From contig CAYSAQ010000004.1 in assembly GCA_964429235.1 (NCBI GenBank), forward strand, positions 78,531 through 142,530: a stretch of DNA of 64,000 bases. Direction: 5' to 3'. Shown here in pieces: positions 45,743 to 55,359 of the stretch. This DNA is from CAYSAQ01 sp964429235. Its GTDB lineage: Bacteria; Margulisbacteria; Riflemargulisbacteria; GWF2-35-9; DYQY01. The notes under the pieces were generated by a model. That model saw only the letters and a program-made list of their open reading frames with translations, was not told the DNA's origin and made no database searches. The position numbers and the translations under genes are program-made. Position 1 is the first letter of the stretch, and each line of letters opens with the position of its first letter.

Positions 45743-46287
45743 TCACCAATCACCTTTGAGACAATCTGGAGTATTTCATCATTTATAGCCATTGCGCCTT
45801 TACCTATTTCGCCACAAGCTAATTCGCTCTCTCTAGGTGGAACGATTATGCTACTTGGCATTTGTTCTCTAATTAGAGCCATGTTCTTTATTGTTACAGG
45901 TTTATTCCACATTCTTGTGTTCATTGCAGGGCAAATTATTAAAGGAGTCTTCTCTGGTAATGATAGTACTGATGAAGTAAGTAAATTATCAGCCATGCCA
46001 TGAGTTATCTTTGCTAAAGTATTCGCACTAGCCGGAGCTATTATATATGCATCACACCACAAAGAAAGTGAGATATGTTCAATATCAGGAGATGCATGAT
46101 CTACATCATCAAGATAAACAATATCACCAGAAATAGTTTTCAAGGTAAGTGGTGTTACAAAGTCTAAACCCTTTTTAGTAACAATAGTTTTTACTTCATG
46201 TCCTGCTTTTTTTAGAGATCTAATTAGTTCAACGGTTTTATAAGCAGCAATGCCGCCCGTAATACCTATTAATATCTTTTTACTCAT
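45739..46287 (-). CDS. coaC: Phosphopantothenoylcysteine decarboxylase (separate CoaC)
   Basis: 182 residues. Flavoprotein motifs GITGGIAAYKTVELIRSLKK (in part: GITGGIAAYK), IIAPASANTLAKITHGMADN and CPAMNTRMW are complete, including the active-site histidine region HISLSLWCDAYIIAPASAN. It decarboxylates PPC to phosphopantetheine with FMN. First gene of the coaC-coaB-ruvC-ruvA unit. Confidence 0.93.
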   Translation of the reverse strand: MSKKILIGITGGIAAYKTVELIRSLKKAGHEVKTIVTKKGLDFVTPLTLKTISGDIVYLDDVDHASPDIEHISLSLWCDAYIIAPASANTLAKITHGMADNLLTSSVLSLPEKTPLIICPAMNTRMWNKPVTIKNMALIREQMPSSIIVPPRESELACGEIGKGAMAINDEILQIVSKVIGE

Positions 46288-46330
46288 AACCTAATTATAG
46301 CGCTAAATTAGCTTTTAAACGAGTTTCAAA

Positions 46331-47194
46331 CTATAAAGTCATGCCTAAAACAAAATAAGTCCCAACTGAAGATATACCAATTTCAACATCTGCACCTGAA
46401 TATTGCCCATTAACAGGAAAAGCAATGCCTCGTATGCCAGCTTCAATAAACATTCTAGAGAAATACATCCTCTCATATATCGCAAATCCTAATCCAGGAC
46501 TTCCCTTTAATTCAGTATATAAAGCATTATTAATGCTAAATGATGATGGAATATAAGTATTAACTTCAACCCCAATATAATTATTTGTATTTTTAGGGTT
46601 AAAAGGATGTTCTATCCTTGCATACAAAAGTGACCCTGAATAAGAACCGGAAGTATTCCCTCTATTTAACATAAAGGTGCCACCGACTGTATACCTAGTT
46701 ATCCCAAATAAATAATCACTAATATCATAACCAAAACCAAACACAATGTCTTGATTATCAACTTAATTTCCGCCTGTATAGCCACCATTAGGGAACTCAA
46801 CACTACTAAGCATTTGTCTAGCAATGTCTAAATTAATATAAGCATTTGTTTTAAACGCATAATTCTTTACTTTATTTTCTTTTTTTATATAACTATTTGT
46901 TGTCTTTTTTATAACTTTGGTAGGAGCTATTAACATTCTTTCTTCCATAATTGTTTCTTTCTGTAATGCCAATTCTTTTTGTCTTTCTATTGCTGCCAGC
47001 TCTGCAGTTGTGAAAAATCTTTTTTTAATCTTAGTATTAGGGATATCTTTTTCTAGACCATTCACTATCATAGTCGTATAAGAATCTCCAACCTGAATAA
47101 GTCTTCCTTTTACAAAAGAATTATCCTTTAAAACCAATGTATATGCATTTAATAATGCTGTCTGCAAAACAATAAATAATAGCAGCTTTTTCAT
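46331..47194 (-). pseudogene. Outer-membrane beta-barrel-type gene interrupted by an in-frame TAA
   Basis: The minus-strand frame from 47194 gives a signal peptide (MKKLLLFIVLQTALLNA), a small beta domain and a charged linker. It stops at TAA (46763-46765), then continues in the same frame through VDNQDIVFGFGYD to 46331 with a barrel-like region (GSYSGSLLYARIEHPF; YERMYFSRMFIEAG). Together they make one protein of about 287 codons, with the broken codon possibly a former Tyr. The second half could start at GTG 46744 but has no SD or signal peptide. The real state may be a recent nonsense mutation, a sequencing error or read-through. Confidence 0.7.
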
Positions 47195-47352
47195 ATCTAT
47201 TTTCTCCTTAATATTTAATTCAACGTTAATATCCTACCTTAAGACGGTGATTAAGGGCAATAATTGCTGCTAGGTTTTTTCTTAAATATAAACTTTTTAG
47301 ATATCACTTATTAATCTATAATCAAATTAACAAAAAATTATAGGAGTTAAAA

Positions 47353-47952
47353 ATGTTTAATCGTTTATTTGTTTATTTGTTTATTTGTTTGATATCAGCT
47401 ACAACTATATTCGGAATTGATACAAGCAAGCTTGTATCTGGAGATTATGCATTATTTAAAACATCTATGGGAGACATACTTTGCGAACTATACTCCGAAC
47501 AAGCACCGATTACAGTTGAAAACTTTATTGGACTAGCAACTGGTAGTAAAGAATGGAAAGATAGCAAAACAGGAGAGATGAGAACTAACACTCCTTTATA
47601 TACGAATACTAAGTTTCACCGAGTTATCCCAAACTTCATGATTCAAGGTGGTGACCCATTAGGCACTGGAAGAGGCGGGCCTGGATATAGATTCCCAGAT
47701 GAATTTCATCCAGATTTGAAACATGATAGGCCTGGAAGACTATCTATGGCTAACAGCGGTCCTAACACAAATGGTAGCCAATTCTTTATTACACATAGAC
47801 CAACAACGTGGTTAGACAACAAACACACTATCTTTGGACAGGTTATTGAAGGTCAGGATATCGTTAATAAAATAGGATCAGCACCTAAAGATAAATACGA
47901 CAGACCATTAGAAGAAATAAAGCTAATAGAAATACAAATAATAACTAAATAA
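47353..47952 (+). CDS. Cyclophilin-type peptidyl-prolyl isomerase, exported
   Basis: 199 residues with a signal peptide (about 1-22). The cyclophilin core is plain: FHRVIPNFMIQGGDP, FPDEFHPDL, SMANSGPNTNGSQFFIT and TIFGQVIEGQDIVNKI. It speeds prolyl isomerisation in the periplasm. SD TAGGAG. The stop overlaps the rsmD start by one base. Confidence 0.95.
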   Translation: MFNRLFVYLFICLISATTIFGIDTSKLVSGDYALFKTSMGDILCELYSEQAPITVENFIGLATGSKEWKDSKTGEMRTNTPLYTNTKFHRVIPNFMIQGGDPLGTGRGGPGYRFPDEFHPDLKHDRPGRLSMANSGPNTNGSQFFITHRPTTWLDNKHTIFGQVIEGQDIVNKIGSAPKDKYDRPLEEIKLIEIQIITK

Positions 47953-48485
47953 TGTTTATTCTAGCCGGCAAGTACAAAGGTAAAAAGCTACTTGCTGATG
48001 AAAAGAAAACAAAACCTACTCAAGGCAAAACAAAAGAAGCTATTTGTTCCATTCTAAGTAATCAAATACAAGAAGCTAAGGTTTTGGACCTTTTCTGTGG
48101 TTCTGGAGCTGTAGGATTCGAACTGCTTAGTAAAGGTGCAGAGGAACTTGTTGGTATCGATCAAGACATCCGCATGGCGATTAAGAATGCATCAACCCTA
48201 AAGGCGAGCAATAGCAGATTCTATAAAAATGACGCAGAACGTAGTATAAAGAAACTAGCAAGCAACAATGAGAAGTTTGATATTATCTTTATAGATCCAC
48301 CTTATGCCTATCCCCCTAAAGAGGATTTATTGCTGGCAATCTCTAATTTTGATATACTTAGCCCTGGTGGCGTTATCCTATTTGAAACAAATAAGGATAC
48401 AATACTAAATAATGAAATAGGCGTACTTACACTTCAAAAGGAATATAAATACGGCTATTCGAAACTGAGTTTATATAAAAAATGA
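47952..48485 (+). CDS. rsmD: 16S rRNA (guanine966-N2)-methyltransferase
   Basis: 177 residues. SAM motif VLDLFCGSGAVGFELLSKGA and catalytic IDPPYAYPP fit RsmD, as does the N-terminal GKYKGKKL and TKEAICSIL. It precedes coaD with a 4-base overlap, the usual rsmD-coaD arrangement. Confidence 0.95.
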   Translation: MFILAGKYKGKKLLADEKKTKPTQGKTKEAICSILSNQIQEAKVLDLFCGSGAVGFELLSKGAEELVGIDQDIRMAIKNASTLKASNSRFYKNDAERSIKKLASNNEKFDIIFIDPPYAYPPKEDLLLAISNFDILSPGGVILFETNKDTILNNEIGVLTLQKEYKYGYSKLSLYKK

Positions 48486-48958
48486 AAAAAATAGCAGTAT
48501 ATCCAGGAAGTTTTGACCCAATAACTAACGGTCATATATCAATTATTAAAAGAGCACTTAAGGTAGTGGATGAACTAGTAGTTGTAGTATCAAAAAACTC
48601 TGCAAAGAGCTCACTATTTAGTACTGACGAAAAAGTAGAGATGATTAAAGCTCTGGATATACCAGGCATACAAGTAGCTAGTTTTGATGGCTTACTGATC
48701 GATGCATGTAATCAACATGATGCTAGCATTATCATACGCGGGCTTAGAGCGATGTCCGACTTTGAACATGAATTTCAGTTAGCACTCGGAAATAGAAGAT
48801 TGAATCGTAACATAGAGACTGTATTTCTTATGACAAGTTATAACTACTCATACCTTAGCTCATCGCTTGTAAAGGAAATGGCATTAAATGGTGGTGACAT
48901 AAAAGGACTTGTACCTGATAATGTAATTAAGGCATTAGTGGAAAAAAGAGGAAAATAA
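48482..48958 (+). CDS. coaD: Phosphopantetheine adenylyltransferase
   Basis: 158 residues. YPGSFDPITNGHISII (HxGH-like, H18), IIRGLRAMSDFEHEFQLA and SYLSSSLVKEMALNGGDI are diagnostic. It makes dephospho-CoA. Adjacent to the helical protein at 48959. Confidence 0.97.
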   Translation: MKKIAVYPGSFDPITNGHISIIKRALKVVDELVVVVSKNSAKSSLFSTDEKVEMIKALDIPGIQVASFDGLLIDACNQHDASIIIRGLRAMSDFEHEFQLALGNRRLNRNIETVFLMTSYNYSYLSSSLVKEMALNGGDIKGLVPDNVIKALVEKRGK

Positions 48959-49432
48959 ATGGAAATTTTGGATTTACTTGATGAGTTAGAAGCAATTATT
49001 CTACAAGGAAAGAAACCATTACTTGGTGGAGATCCAAATATTGTAATGATTAATAAGCAAGAAGCTATAGATGTTATTGATGTTATTAAAAAGATGATTA
49101 ACGAGAAATACCAAGCACTTAAAACAAAGCTTACAGATGACCAAATAGAAGATCTTACCAATCAAAAACCTAAATTATATAAGAATAAGAAATTAGCTAA
49201 CAATTTTGACAATGATGAAGCTAAAGAAATTATCGAAGTAGCAAGAAGCCAAGCGGCTGAGATAAAGAAAGAAATAGACGATTTTTCAGAGAAAGTATTA
49301 CAGAACCTAAAGCTATCAATAACAAAATGTAGAGGCAGGTTGGTAAAACTAGATACAATCGTTGATATGACACAGGAAAGAATGAATAGAACTGCATATT
49401 ATGCAGCAAGCGAGGAGAATGAATTTGAATAA
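48959..49432 (+). CDS. Helical DivIVA/ATPase-like hypothetical protein
   Basis: 157 residues, no signal peptide. Starts MEILDLLDELEAIILQG, with KKPLLGGDPNIVMINKQEAIDVID in a short beta-rich patch, then long helices ending in a charged coiled coil (EIIEVARSQAAEIKKEIDDF). Proteins of this kind often follow coaD and are loosely annotated as DivIVA-like or ATPase-like; no motif for ATP hydrolysis is seen. It abuts coaD and overlaps rph. Confidence 0.6.
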   Translation: MEILDLLDELEAIILQGKKPLLGGDPNIVMINKQEAIDVIDVIKKMINEKYQALKTKLTDDQIEDLTNQKPKLYKNKKLANNFDNDEAKEIIEVARSQAAEIKKEIDDFSEKVLQNLKLSITKCRGRLVKLDTIVDMTQERMNRTAYYAASEENEFE

Positions 49433-50135
49433 AAGAGAAGATAATAGAAAACACAATGAACTTAGACCAATAAAGATTACTAGAAATTACCTAAAGCATC
49501 CTGATGGATCAGTACTGGTAGAATGTGGGAATACAAAGGTAATAGTTGCTGCAACTATCGAGACAAACGCACCTTTTTTCCAAAAAGAAAAAGGCGAAGG
49601 TTGGCTAACTGCTGAATACAGCATGTTGCCTGCTTCTACTAATACAAGAATGAGAAGAGAAAGAGCTAAGGTTGGCGGAAGAACTATGGAAATCCAAAGA
49701 CTAATAGGTAGATCATTAAGAATGGCAGTAGATTTATCAGCTATGGAAGAAAAAACTATCACAATAGATTGTGATGTTATCCAAGCAGATGGAGGCACAA
49801 GAACAGCTTCTATCACTGGCGCATGGGTTGCACTATATGATGCAGTACAAAGCGGCCTTAAAACAAAAAAGCTAGAAAAAAACCCTATCAAGCAACAAGT
49901 AGCAGCTATTAGTGTTGGTGTTGTAAAAGGAAAGCCAATGTTAGACCTATGCTATACAGAAGATTCTTCAGCTGATGTTGATATGAATGTAATAATGACT
50001 TCTACTAACAAACTTATCGAAATCCAAGGAACTGGAGAAAACGCTCCTTTTTCTAAAGATGTTTTAGATGAGCTTTATGACTTAGCCGCTGGTGGTTTAG
50101 AAGATATTTTTAAGATTCAACGTGGTGAAGCCTAA
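49425..50135 (+). CDS. rph: Ribonuclease PH
   Basis: 236 residues from TTG 49425, which has SD AGGAG (49413-49417) at 7 bases. The ATG at 49419 is only one base from it and the ATG at 49401 lacks an SD. RPIKITRNYLKHPDGSVLVE, EYSMLPASTNTRMRRE, DCDVIQADGGTRTASITGA and EIQGTGENAPFS are typical. It trims tRNA 3' ends phosphorolytically. CCA is encoded in both tRNAs here, so maturation by trimming fits. Confidence 0.93.
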   Translation: MNKREDNRKHNELRPIKITRNYLKHPDGSVLVECGNTKVIVAATIETNAPFFQKEKGEGWLTAEYSMLPASTNTRMRRERAKVGGRTMEIQRLIGRSLRMAVDLSAMEEKTITIDCDVIQADGGTRTASITGAWVALYDAVQSGLKTKKLEKNPIKQQVAAISVGVVKGKPMLDLCYTEDSSADVDMNVIMTSTNKLIEIQGTGENAPFSKDVLDELYDLAAGGLEDIFKIQRGEA

Positions 50136-50658
50136 CAATCTTATTCTAATTGGGTTTATGGGCAGTGGTAAAAGTACTATTGCCGAAGAACTAGTTAAAC
50201 TACAACCAGATTATACTCTAATAGATTTAGATGCAGAGATAGTAAAAACTGAGAACAGGTCTATTTCAGATATATTTGCTACAGATGGTGAAGATTATTT
50301 CCGCAATGTTGAATCATCTGTATTAGAATCGTGTCTAAAAAAATCAAATCAGATAGTATCTACTGGTGGTGGAATTGTTCTAAAAGAACAGAACAGAGAA
50401 CTCATTAAAAATAATGGAATAACATTCTGGCTATACGTATCAGCAGAAAACATCTATGAAAGAATCAAAGACGATTCCAACAGACCACTAATCAATACTA
50501 GTAACTCAAAAGAAGAAGTGCTTATAAAGATAAATGAAATACTAGAACCTAGATTTGATATCTATAAAGATTGTGCTGATGTAATAATTAATACAGACCG
50601 ACTCAAACCAGCAGAAGCAGCTAAAGAGATTATAGAAGAGGTTAGGTTACTGGGATAA
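50122..50658 (+). CDS. aroK: Shikimate kinase
   Basis: 178 residues. P-loop GFMGSGKST (11-19), LIDLDAEI, DGEDYFRNVE and STGGGIVL match shikimate kinase. It phosphorylates shikimate in aromatic amino acid synthesis. Overlaps rph by 14 bases, GTG start. No other aro gene is nearby. Confidence 0.93.
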   Translation: MVKPNNLILIGFMGSGKSTIAEELVKLQPDYTLIDLDAEIVKTENRSISDIFATDGEDYFRNVESSVLESCLKKSNQIVSTGGGIVLKEQNRELIKNNGITFWLYVSAENIYERIKDDSNRPLINTSNSKEEVLIKINEILEPRFDIYKDCADVIINTDRLKPAEAAKEIIEEVRLLG

Positions 50659-50690
50659 TCCAATAAACCCCCAGATACTTTCGTATCTTT

Positions 50691-50733
50691 CCCCCTTTAT
50701 CAAAGGGGGAAGAGTCCTTCAGGACGAAGGGGG
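50691..50733. repeat. 43-base palindromic repeat, copy 2
   Basis: CCCCCTTTATCAAAGGGGG then AAGAGTCC, TTC, AGGACGAAGGGGG. It is nearly identical to copy 1 at 37131. An outer CCCCC at about 50668 may pair with the final GGGGG, giving nested hairpins. It follows aroK and could act in mRNA ends. Confidence 0.8.
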
Positions 50734-50803
50734 ATTACAGAAAGTCTAAAATAATCCCCAGTATCACCTTTTGTCTTTAGTCTTTTATCTCTATACTAGA
50801 GTT

Positions 50804-51580
50804 ATGACTAATTACAGAATGTCCCACAAGTTTAAAGACTGGGTTAATAACCGTTACCGCAAAAAGGTAAAAATCAAAGATATTAAACAAATCAACAATA
50901 TTTACAAAGCTTGCCAGCTTACTAGCTTTATCTATGAAAAAATAATAGAGAACGATTTAAAGCCAGGTGTAACTGAAAAAGAGATAGCTAAAAAGATATA
51001 CGATTATTCTCAACAATACGGAGCAGATAAGAATCTAGCATTTACAACAATGGTTGCTTCTGGTCCTAATTCATCATTTGTACACAGTAAGCCTTCAGAC
51101 AGAGTTATCAAACAGGGTGATATAGTTCAGTTTGATTTTGGAGTTAAATATAAAGGATATTGTTCAGACTTATCTCGTGTTGTTTATATGTGTAAAGATA
51201 ATGGGAAATACTCTAGTAAAATGTATGAACGTTATAAACTAGTAAAAAAAGCTCAGAAAAAAGCAGTTAAAAATTTAGAAATGGGTATGCCCCTAAGGGA
51301 TATTCAGGAATCTGTAATCCATTCATATGAGAAAAAAGACTTACATTACTATTATCAACATAGCCTTGGTCATGGAGTAGGGCTAGATATTCATGAATTT
51401 CCAACAATTAGTGCAGATTCTCCTAAAGAGCTTTGTCCTCAAGAAGGAATGGTTGTAACTATAGAGCCCGGACTATATTTTCCCGGTAAATATGGCTTCA
51501 GAATAGAAGACACTGTGCTAGTAACAAAGTTCGGTGTAGTTAACCTAACTAAAGCCTCTAAAAAGTTTTTTATTTATTAA
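50804..51580 (+). CDS. M24-family metallopeptidase (methionine aminopeptidase/Xaa-Pro peptidase type)
   Basis: 258 residues from ATG 50804, with TATACT (50792-50797) 6 bases upstream and no SD. The pita-bread fold motifs are present: QFDFGVKYKGYCSDLSR (two metal Asp), HSLGHGVGLDIHEFP (His), MVVTIEPGLYF (Glu) and RIEDTVLV (Glu). The GHGVGLDIHE form is more like Xaa-Pro peptidases, but the length and single domain suit a type I methionine aminopeptidase. Specificity cannot be settled. Confidence 0.85.
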   Translation: MTNYRMSHKFKDWVNNRYRKKVKIKDIKQINNIYKACQLTSFIYEKIIENDLKPGVTEKEIAKKIYDYSQQYGADKNLAFTTMVASGPNSSFVHSKPSDRVIKQGDIVQFDFGVKYKGYCSDLSRVVYMCKDNGKYSSKMYERYKLVKKAQKKAVKNLEMGMPLRDIQESVIHSYEKKDLHYYYQHSLGHGVGLDIHEFPTISADSPKELCPQEGMVVTIEPGLYFPGKYGFRIEDTVLVTKFGVVNLTKASKKFFIY

Positions 51581-51792
51581 TACCTCTTCTTCAGAAGTAA
51601 TTTTTTTTTTAGACAAAACACCAACAACAGCTCCCTCTGTCATAACATTTCGACAAGCTCAATATAATGACATCCCCCTCATTTATTCATTGACCTAACC
51701 ATTCTTATTTGGCACAATATACCTTGGTTCTGAGAAAACCAAAACACTGAGACAAAATATACCGTCTCAAATTTAGAAAGGGGTAAAAAAAT
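51581..51792. other. Intergenic region with repeat remnant and hppA leader
   Basis: A T9-plus run near 51600 follows a weak hairpin (CTTC-TTCA-GAAG), a possible terminator. At about 51642-51680, CTGTCAT and ATGACAT with C-runs resemble a diverged copy of the repeat at 54088. TTGACC (51690-51695) with a CACAAT at 17 bases could be the hppA promoter. The leader then holds GAGAC-N10-GTCTC, a small hairpin before the SD AGGGG. Confidence 0.5.
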
Positions 51793-54012
51793 ATGGAAAA
51801 TTTAGCAACGATTCCAATGCTATGGTGGGTCGCGCCGATCGGATCACTATTAGCACTAGTTTTCGCGTTGATCTTTTATAAAGATATGATGAGCAACGAC
51901 GAAGGTACCGATAAAATGAAAGAGATAGCTCAATACGTTAGAGAAGGGGCTATGGCATATTTAAGACAACAATATAAAGTGGTAATAATATTCTTTATTA
52001 TTGCATCAATAATATTAGCAATAATGTCTTTTGGTCTTGGCGTACAGAATAAAATAGTTCCATTTGCATTTATTACAGGTGGTTTTTTCTCAGGATTAGC
52101 AGGTTTCTTAGGAATGAAGACTGCGACAAATGCTTCAGCTAGAACAGCTTGGGCAGCAAGTAAATCATTAAACCAAGCACTTCAGGTTTCTTTCCGCGCA
52201 GGAGCGGTTATGGGAATGGTTGTTGTTGGACTTGGACTATTAGACATCAGTTTATGGTTCATTATCTTAAAGGTATTGGCTCCAGTTCTTGGTTTCGAAG
52301 CTTTAAGTAACTCAACTATTACAATTGTAATGTTAACATTTGGTATGGGTGCTTCTTCACAAGCTCTTTTCGCAAGAGTTGGTGGAGGAATCTTCACTAA
52401 AGCAGCTGACGTAGGTGCAGACCTTGTTGGTAAAGTAGAAGCAGGTATTCCTGAAGATGATCCAAGAAACCCAGCTACAATCGCTGATAACGTTGGTGAC
52501 AACGTAGGTGATGTTGCAGGTATGGGTGCTGACCTTTATGAGTCTTATTGTGGTTCTATCTTAGCTACAGCAGCTCTTGGTGTTGCAGCTTTCAAAGGTT
52601 CTACTTTGGAAATGAACTCACTAGTATTACCAATGGTAATTGCTGGTTTAGGTATCGTTTTCTCAATCATTGGTATCTATTTTGTAAAAACTAAAGAAGA
52701 TGCTACACAGAAACAACTTCTTAAAGCACTTAATAATGGTGTATTCGTTAGTTCTGTATTGATAGTTGCAGCAAGTGCATATTTAGTTAATACATTGTTA
52801 CCAGGACATTTTGGTGTATTCTGGTCAATTATTACTGGTCTAGCTGCTGGTATTATTATCGGACAAGCTACTGAGTACTATACATCAGCAGATTATAGTC
52901 CTACACGAAAAATTGCTGAAAGTTCTGAAACAGGAGCGGCAACTCTTATTATTTCTGGTATTGCTACTGGTATGTATTCTACATTAATTCCTGCTATAAC
53001 TATTTCAGCAGGTATGATGCTAGCTTACGGTTTCGCTGGTGGTTTTGGTAATCCTTCACTTGGTCTTTATGGTATTGGTATTGCTGCAGTTGGTATGCTT
53101 TCTACTCTAGGTATTACTCTTGCGACTGACGCTTATGGTCCAATCGCTGATAATGCTGGTGGAAACGCTGAAATGGCTGAATTAGGTCCTGAAGTTCGTG
53201 AAAGAACTGATGCTCTTGATTCATTAGGCAACACAACAGCTGCTACTGGTAAAGGTTTTGCAATCGGTTCAGCAGCACTTACAGCTTTAGCTCTATTAGC
53301 TGCTTATATTGAAGAAGTAAGAATAGCATTCTTACATGCAGGACAAACTACTTTTCTAGTAGGAGCACAAGTAGTAGACATTTCTTCTGCAACATTAGCT
53401 GACTTCATGGGTCACTATCAGGTTCATTTAATGAATCCTAAGGTACTAGTTGGTATGCTAATTGGTGCTATGTTAGCTTTCTTATTCTCAGCAATGACAA
53501 TGAGTGCTGTAGGAAGAGCTGCACAGGCAATGGTAGAAGAAGTAAGAAGACAGTTTAGAGAAATCAAAGGTATCATGGACGGATCAGGTAAACCTGACTA
53601 TGCAGCTTGTGTAGATATTTCTACAAGAGGTGCACAGAGAGAAATGATGCTTCCTTCACTTATCGCTTTAATAGTTCCAATTGTTGTTGGTCTATTATTA
53701 GGTGTTGCTGGTGTAGTTGGTATGCTGGCTGGTGGTCTTACTACTGGTTTCATGTTAGCAATTATGCTTAACAATGCTGGTGGTGCTTGGGACAACGCTA
53801 AAAAATACATCGAATCAGGTGCTGTTGGTGGAAAAGGTTCTGAAAACCATAAAGCAGGTGTTGTTGGTGATACAGTAGGTGATCCTTTCAAGGATACTTC
53901 TGGTCCTTCACTAAACATCTTGATCAAACTTATTACTATGGTATCTATAGTATTTGCTGGACTTACAGTTAAGTTTGGACCAATCATTGGTGGATTCTTA
54001 GGTATTAACTAA
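51793..54012 (+). CDS. hppA: Membrane-bound K+-dependent ion-translocating pyrophosphatase
   Basis: 739 residues, about 16 transmembrane helices. The PPi site motifs DVGADLVGKVEAGIPEDDPRNPATIADNVGDNVGD (segments DVGADLVGKVE and DNVGDNVGD) and DNAGGNAEMAEL are complete. GNTTAATGKGFA has Ala at the position that is Lys in K+-independent enzymes, so it is K+-dependent, the class that often pumps Na+. It uses pyrophosphate to charge the membrane. It is monocistronic, ending at a strong terminator, with a long leader. Confidence 0.97.
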   Translation: MENLATIPMLWWVAPIGSLLALVFALIFYKDMMSNDEGTDKMKEIAQYVREGAMAYLRQQYKVVIIFFIIASIILAIMSFGLGVQNKIVPFAFITGGFFSGLAGFLGMKTATNASARTAWAASKSLNQALQVSFRAGAVMGMVVVGLGLLDISLWFIILKVLAPVLGFEALSNSTITIVMLTFGMGASSQALFARVGGGIFTKAADVGADLVGKVEAGIPEDDPRNPATIADNVGDNVGDVAGMGADLYESYCGSILATAALGVAAFKGSTLEMNSLVLPMVIAGLGIVFSIIGIYFVKTKEDATQKQLLKALNNGVFVSSVLIVAASAYLVNTLLPGHFGVFWSIITGLAAGIIIGQATEYYTSADYSPTRKIAESSETGAATLIISGIATGMYSTLIPAITISAGMMLAYGFAGGFGNPSLGLYGIGIAAVGMLSTLGITLATDAYGPIADNAGGNAEMAELGPEVRERTDALDSLGNTTAATGKGFAIGSAALTALALLAAYIEEVRIAFLHAGQTTFLVGAQVVDISSATLADFMGHYQVHLMNPKVLVGMLIGAMLAFLFSAMTMSAVGRAAQAMVEEVRRQFREIKGIMDGSGKPDYAACVDISTRGAQREMMLPSLIALIVPIVVGLLLGVAGVVGMLAGGLTTGFMLAIMLNNAGGAWDNAKKYIESGAVGGKGSENHKAGVVGDTVGDPFKDTSGPSLNILIKLITMVSIVFAGLTVKFGPIIGGFLGIN

Positions 54013-54042
54013 TTAATCTAATTAATTAGCGTACGCAAATAG

Positions 54043-54080
54043 AAAACCCTCTCTGTTTTATAAATGGAGAGGGTTTTTTT
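54043..54080 (+). terminator. Rho-independent terminator of hppA
   Basis: AAAACCCTCTC, a 13-base loop, GAGAGGG, T7. The 11-base stem including A-T pairs and T-run make it strong. Confidence 0.9.
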
Positions 54081-54087
54081 ATGTCTG

Positions 54088-54131
54088 AATCCCCCTGTCA
54101 CTTTGTGACATCCCCCTTATGAAGGGGGAAC
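54088..54131. repeat. 44-base palindromic repeat, copy 1
   Basis: AATCCCCCTGTCACTTTGTG, then ACATCCCCCTTATGAAGGGGGAAC. TGTCAC-TTT-GTGACA and CCCCCTTATGAAGGGGG form two hairpins. It is identical, base for base, to 55360-55403. A further hairpin (a C-run and G-run around TTTATAA) follows at about 54152-54172. Confidence 0.85.
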
Positions 54132-54197
54132 TAAATAAATACAAAAAAAATCCCCCCTTTATAAGGGGGGAAGCTGAACGTTAGTGAAGTGGGGGGA

Positions 54198-55298
54198 TTA
54201 GTACTCTTTAAATACTTCCAAAGCTCTATTAACTGCTTTATCCATATCGTAATATTTATAGTCACCAAGTCTACCAAGGAATGTTACATTTCCTAGTGCT
54301 TTAGCTTCTACTATATATTTTTCGTATAGTGCTGTGGTTTCATCGCTCTGAATAGGGTAGTAAGGGTCATTTTTGCCTTTTTTATAAGCTTCTGGGTACT
54401 CGTATGAAATTATTGTTTTATCCGTCTTATCGTCCAAGAAATACTTATGTTCGATTATTCTTGTATAATCATGTTCGTTTGGATAATTGATTACAGAATT
54501 ACTAAGAAAATACTCTTGGTTTAAAGTTTCGTTTTCAAAACGTTCACTTCTATACGGTAGTTCTCCATATTTATGATCAAAGAAGCCATCGATAGTACCT
54601 GTGTAATAAACATGCTCATAATCATCCATGTTTTTAGAACTAAAGCTTGTTTCTAGTTGTAGGTCGATATTGTCATGGTTAAACATGTTCTTAATCATCT
54701 GCGTATAACCTTCGTTAGGGATACCCTGGTATTTGTCCCATGGGAAATATCTATCGTCTGTTCCTACATAGATAGGCACTCTGCCTGATACACTTTTATC
54801 TATCTCATCAGGCTTAAGGCCCCATTGTTTAATGGTATAGTGCAAAAATATATATTCATAAACATACTCAGCTAGATACTTTAGATCTTCATCTTCAGCA
54901 TTTCTAAGCTCAAGAATGGGCACCTTAGAGTCCATGTCATAGTGTTCTATCAATTTATCTTTAAGTCTTGCCGCTCTTTCTGCATCAAATAGGATATCAA
55001 TAGAATTGAAGTTAAAAGGGATAGGGACTTCTTTCCCTTTGATAACAGCTTTAACTTGGTGTTGGTAATCTGTAAAAGTAGTGAACTGGCTAAGGAAATC
55101 ATAAACTTCTGGAAATGAGGTATGGAAAATATGTGCACCAAATTGATGAACCATTATTCCTTCTTCTTTTTTATCATAAATGTTACCAGCCACATGGCTC
55201 TTTTCATCTATAACAACAACTTGTTTCCCAGCGTTAGCTAGTTTGTTTGCGATTGTTGCTCCACTGATTCCTGCACCTACGATTAATGTCTTTTTCAT
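54198..55298 (-). CDS. glf: UDP-galactopyranose mutase
   Basis: 366 residues from ATG 55298 (TAGGA SD). An upstream in-frame extension to 55373 is repeat DNA and not included. The FAD motif LIVGAGISGATIANKLA, HQFGAHIFHT, YTIKQWGLKPDEI and RVPIYVGTDDRYFPWD are typical. It makes UDP-galactofuranose for surface polysaccharide. It stands between two identical 44-base repeats, which could mark a cassette. Confidence 0.95.
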   Translation of the reverse strand: MKKTLIVGAGISGATIANKLANAGKQVVVIDEKSHVAGNIYDKKEEGIMVHQFGAHIFHTSFPEVYDFLSQFTTFTDYQHQVKAVIKGKEVPIPFNFNSIDILFDAERAARLKDKLIEHYDMDSKVPILELRNAEDEDLKYLAEYVYEYIFLHYTIKQWGLKPDEIDKSVSGRVPIYVGTDDRYFPWDKYQGIPNEGYTQMIKNMFNHDNIDLQLETSFSSKNMDDYEHVYYTGTIDGFFDHKYGELPYRSERFENETLNQEYFLSNSVINYPNEHDYTRIIEHKYFLDDKTDKTIISYEYPEAYKKGKNDPYYPIQSDETTALYEKYIVEAKALGNVTFLGRLGDYKYYDMDKAVNRALEVFKEY

Positions 55299-55310
55299 GT
55301 TTGTCCTAAC

Positions 55311-55350
55311 CCTTCCGCCCGTTGGGCACCTTCCCTTTGTAAGGGAAGGA
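55311..55350. repeat. GC-rich hairpin upstream of glf
   Basis: CCTTCCGCCCGTTGGGCACC and CCTTCCCTTTGTAAGGGAAGG form two small hairpins. They add to the repeat cluster between glf and the HD-domain gene. Confidence 0.5.
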
Positions 55351-55359
55351 TATTGTTTT

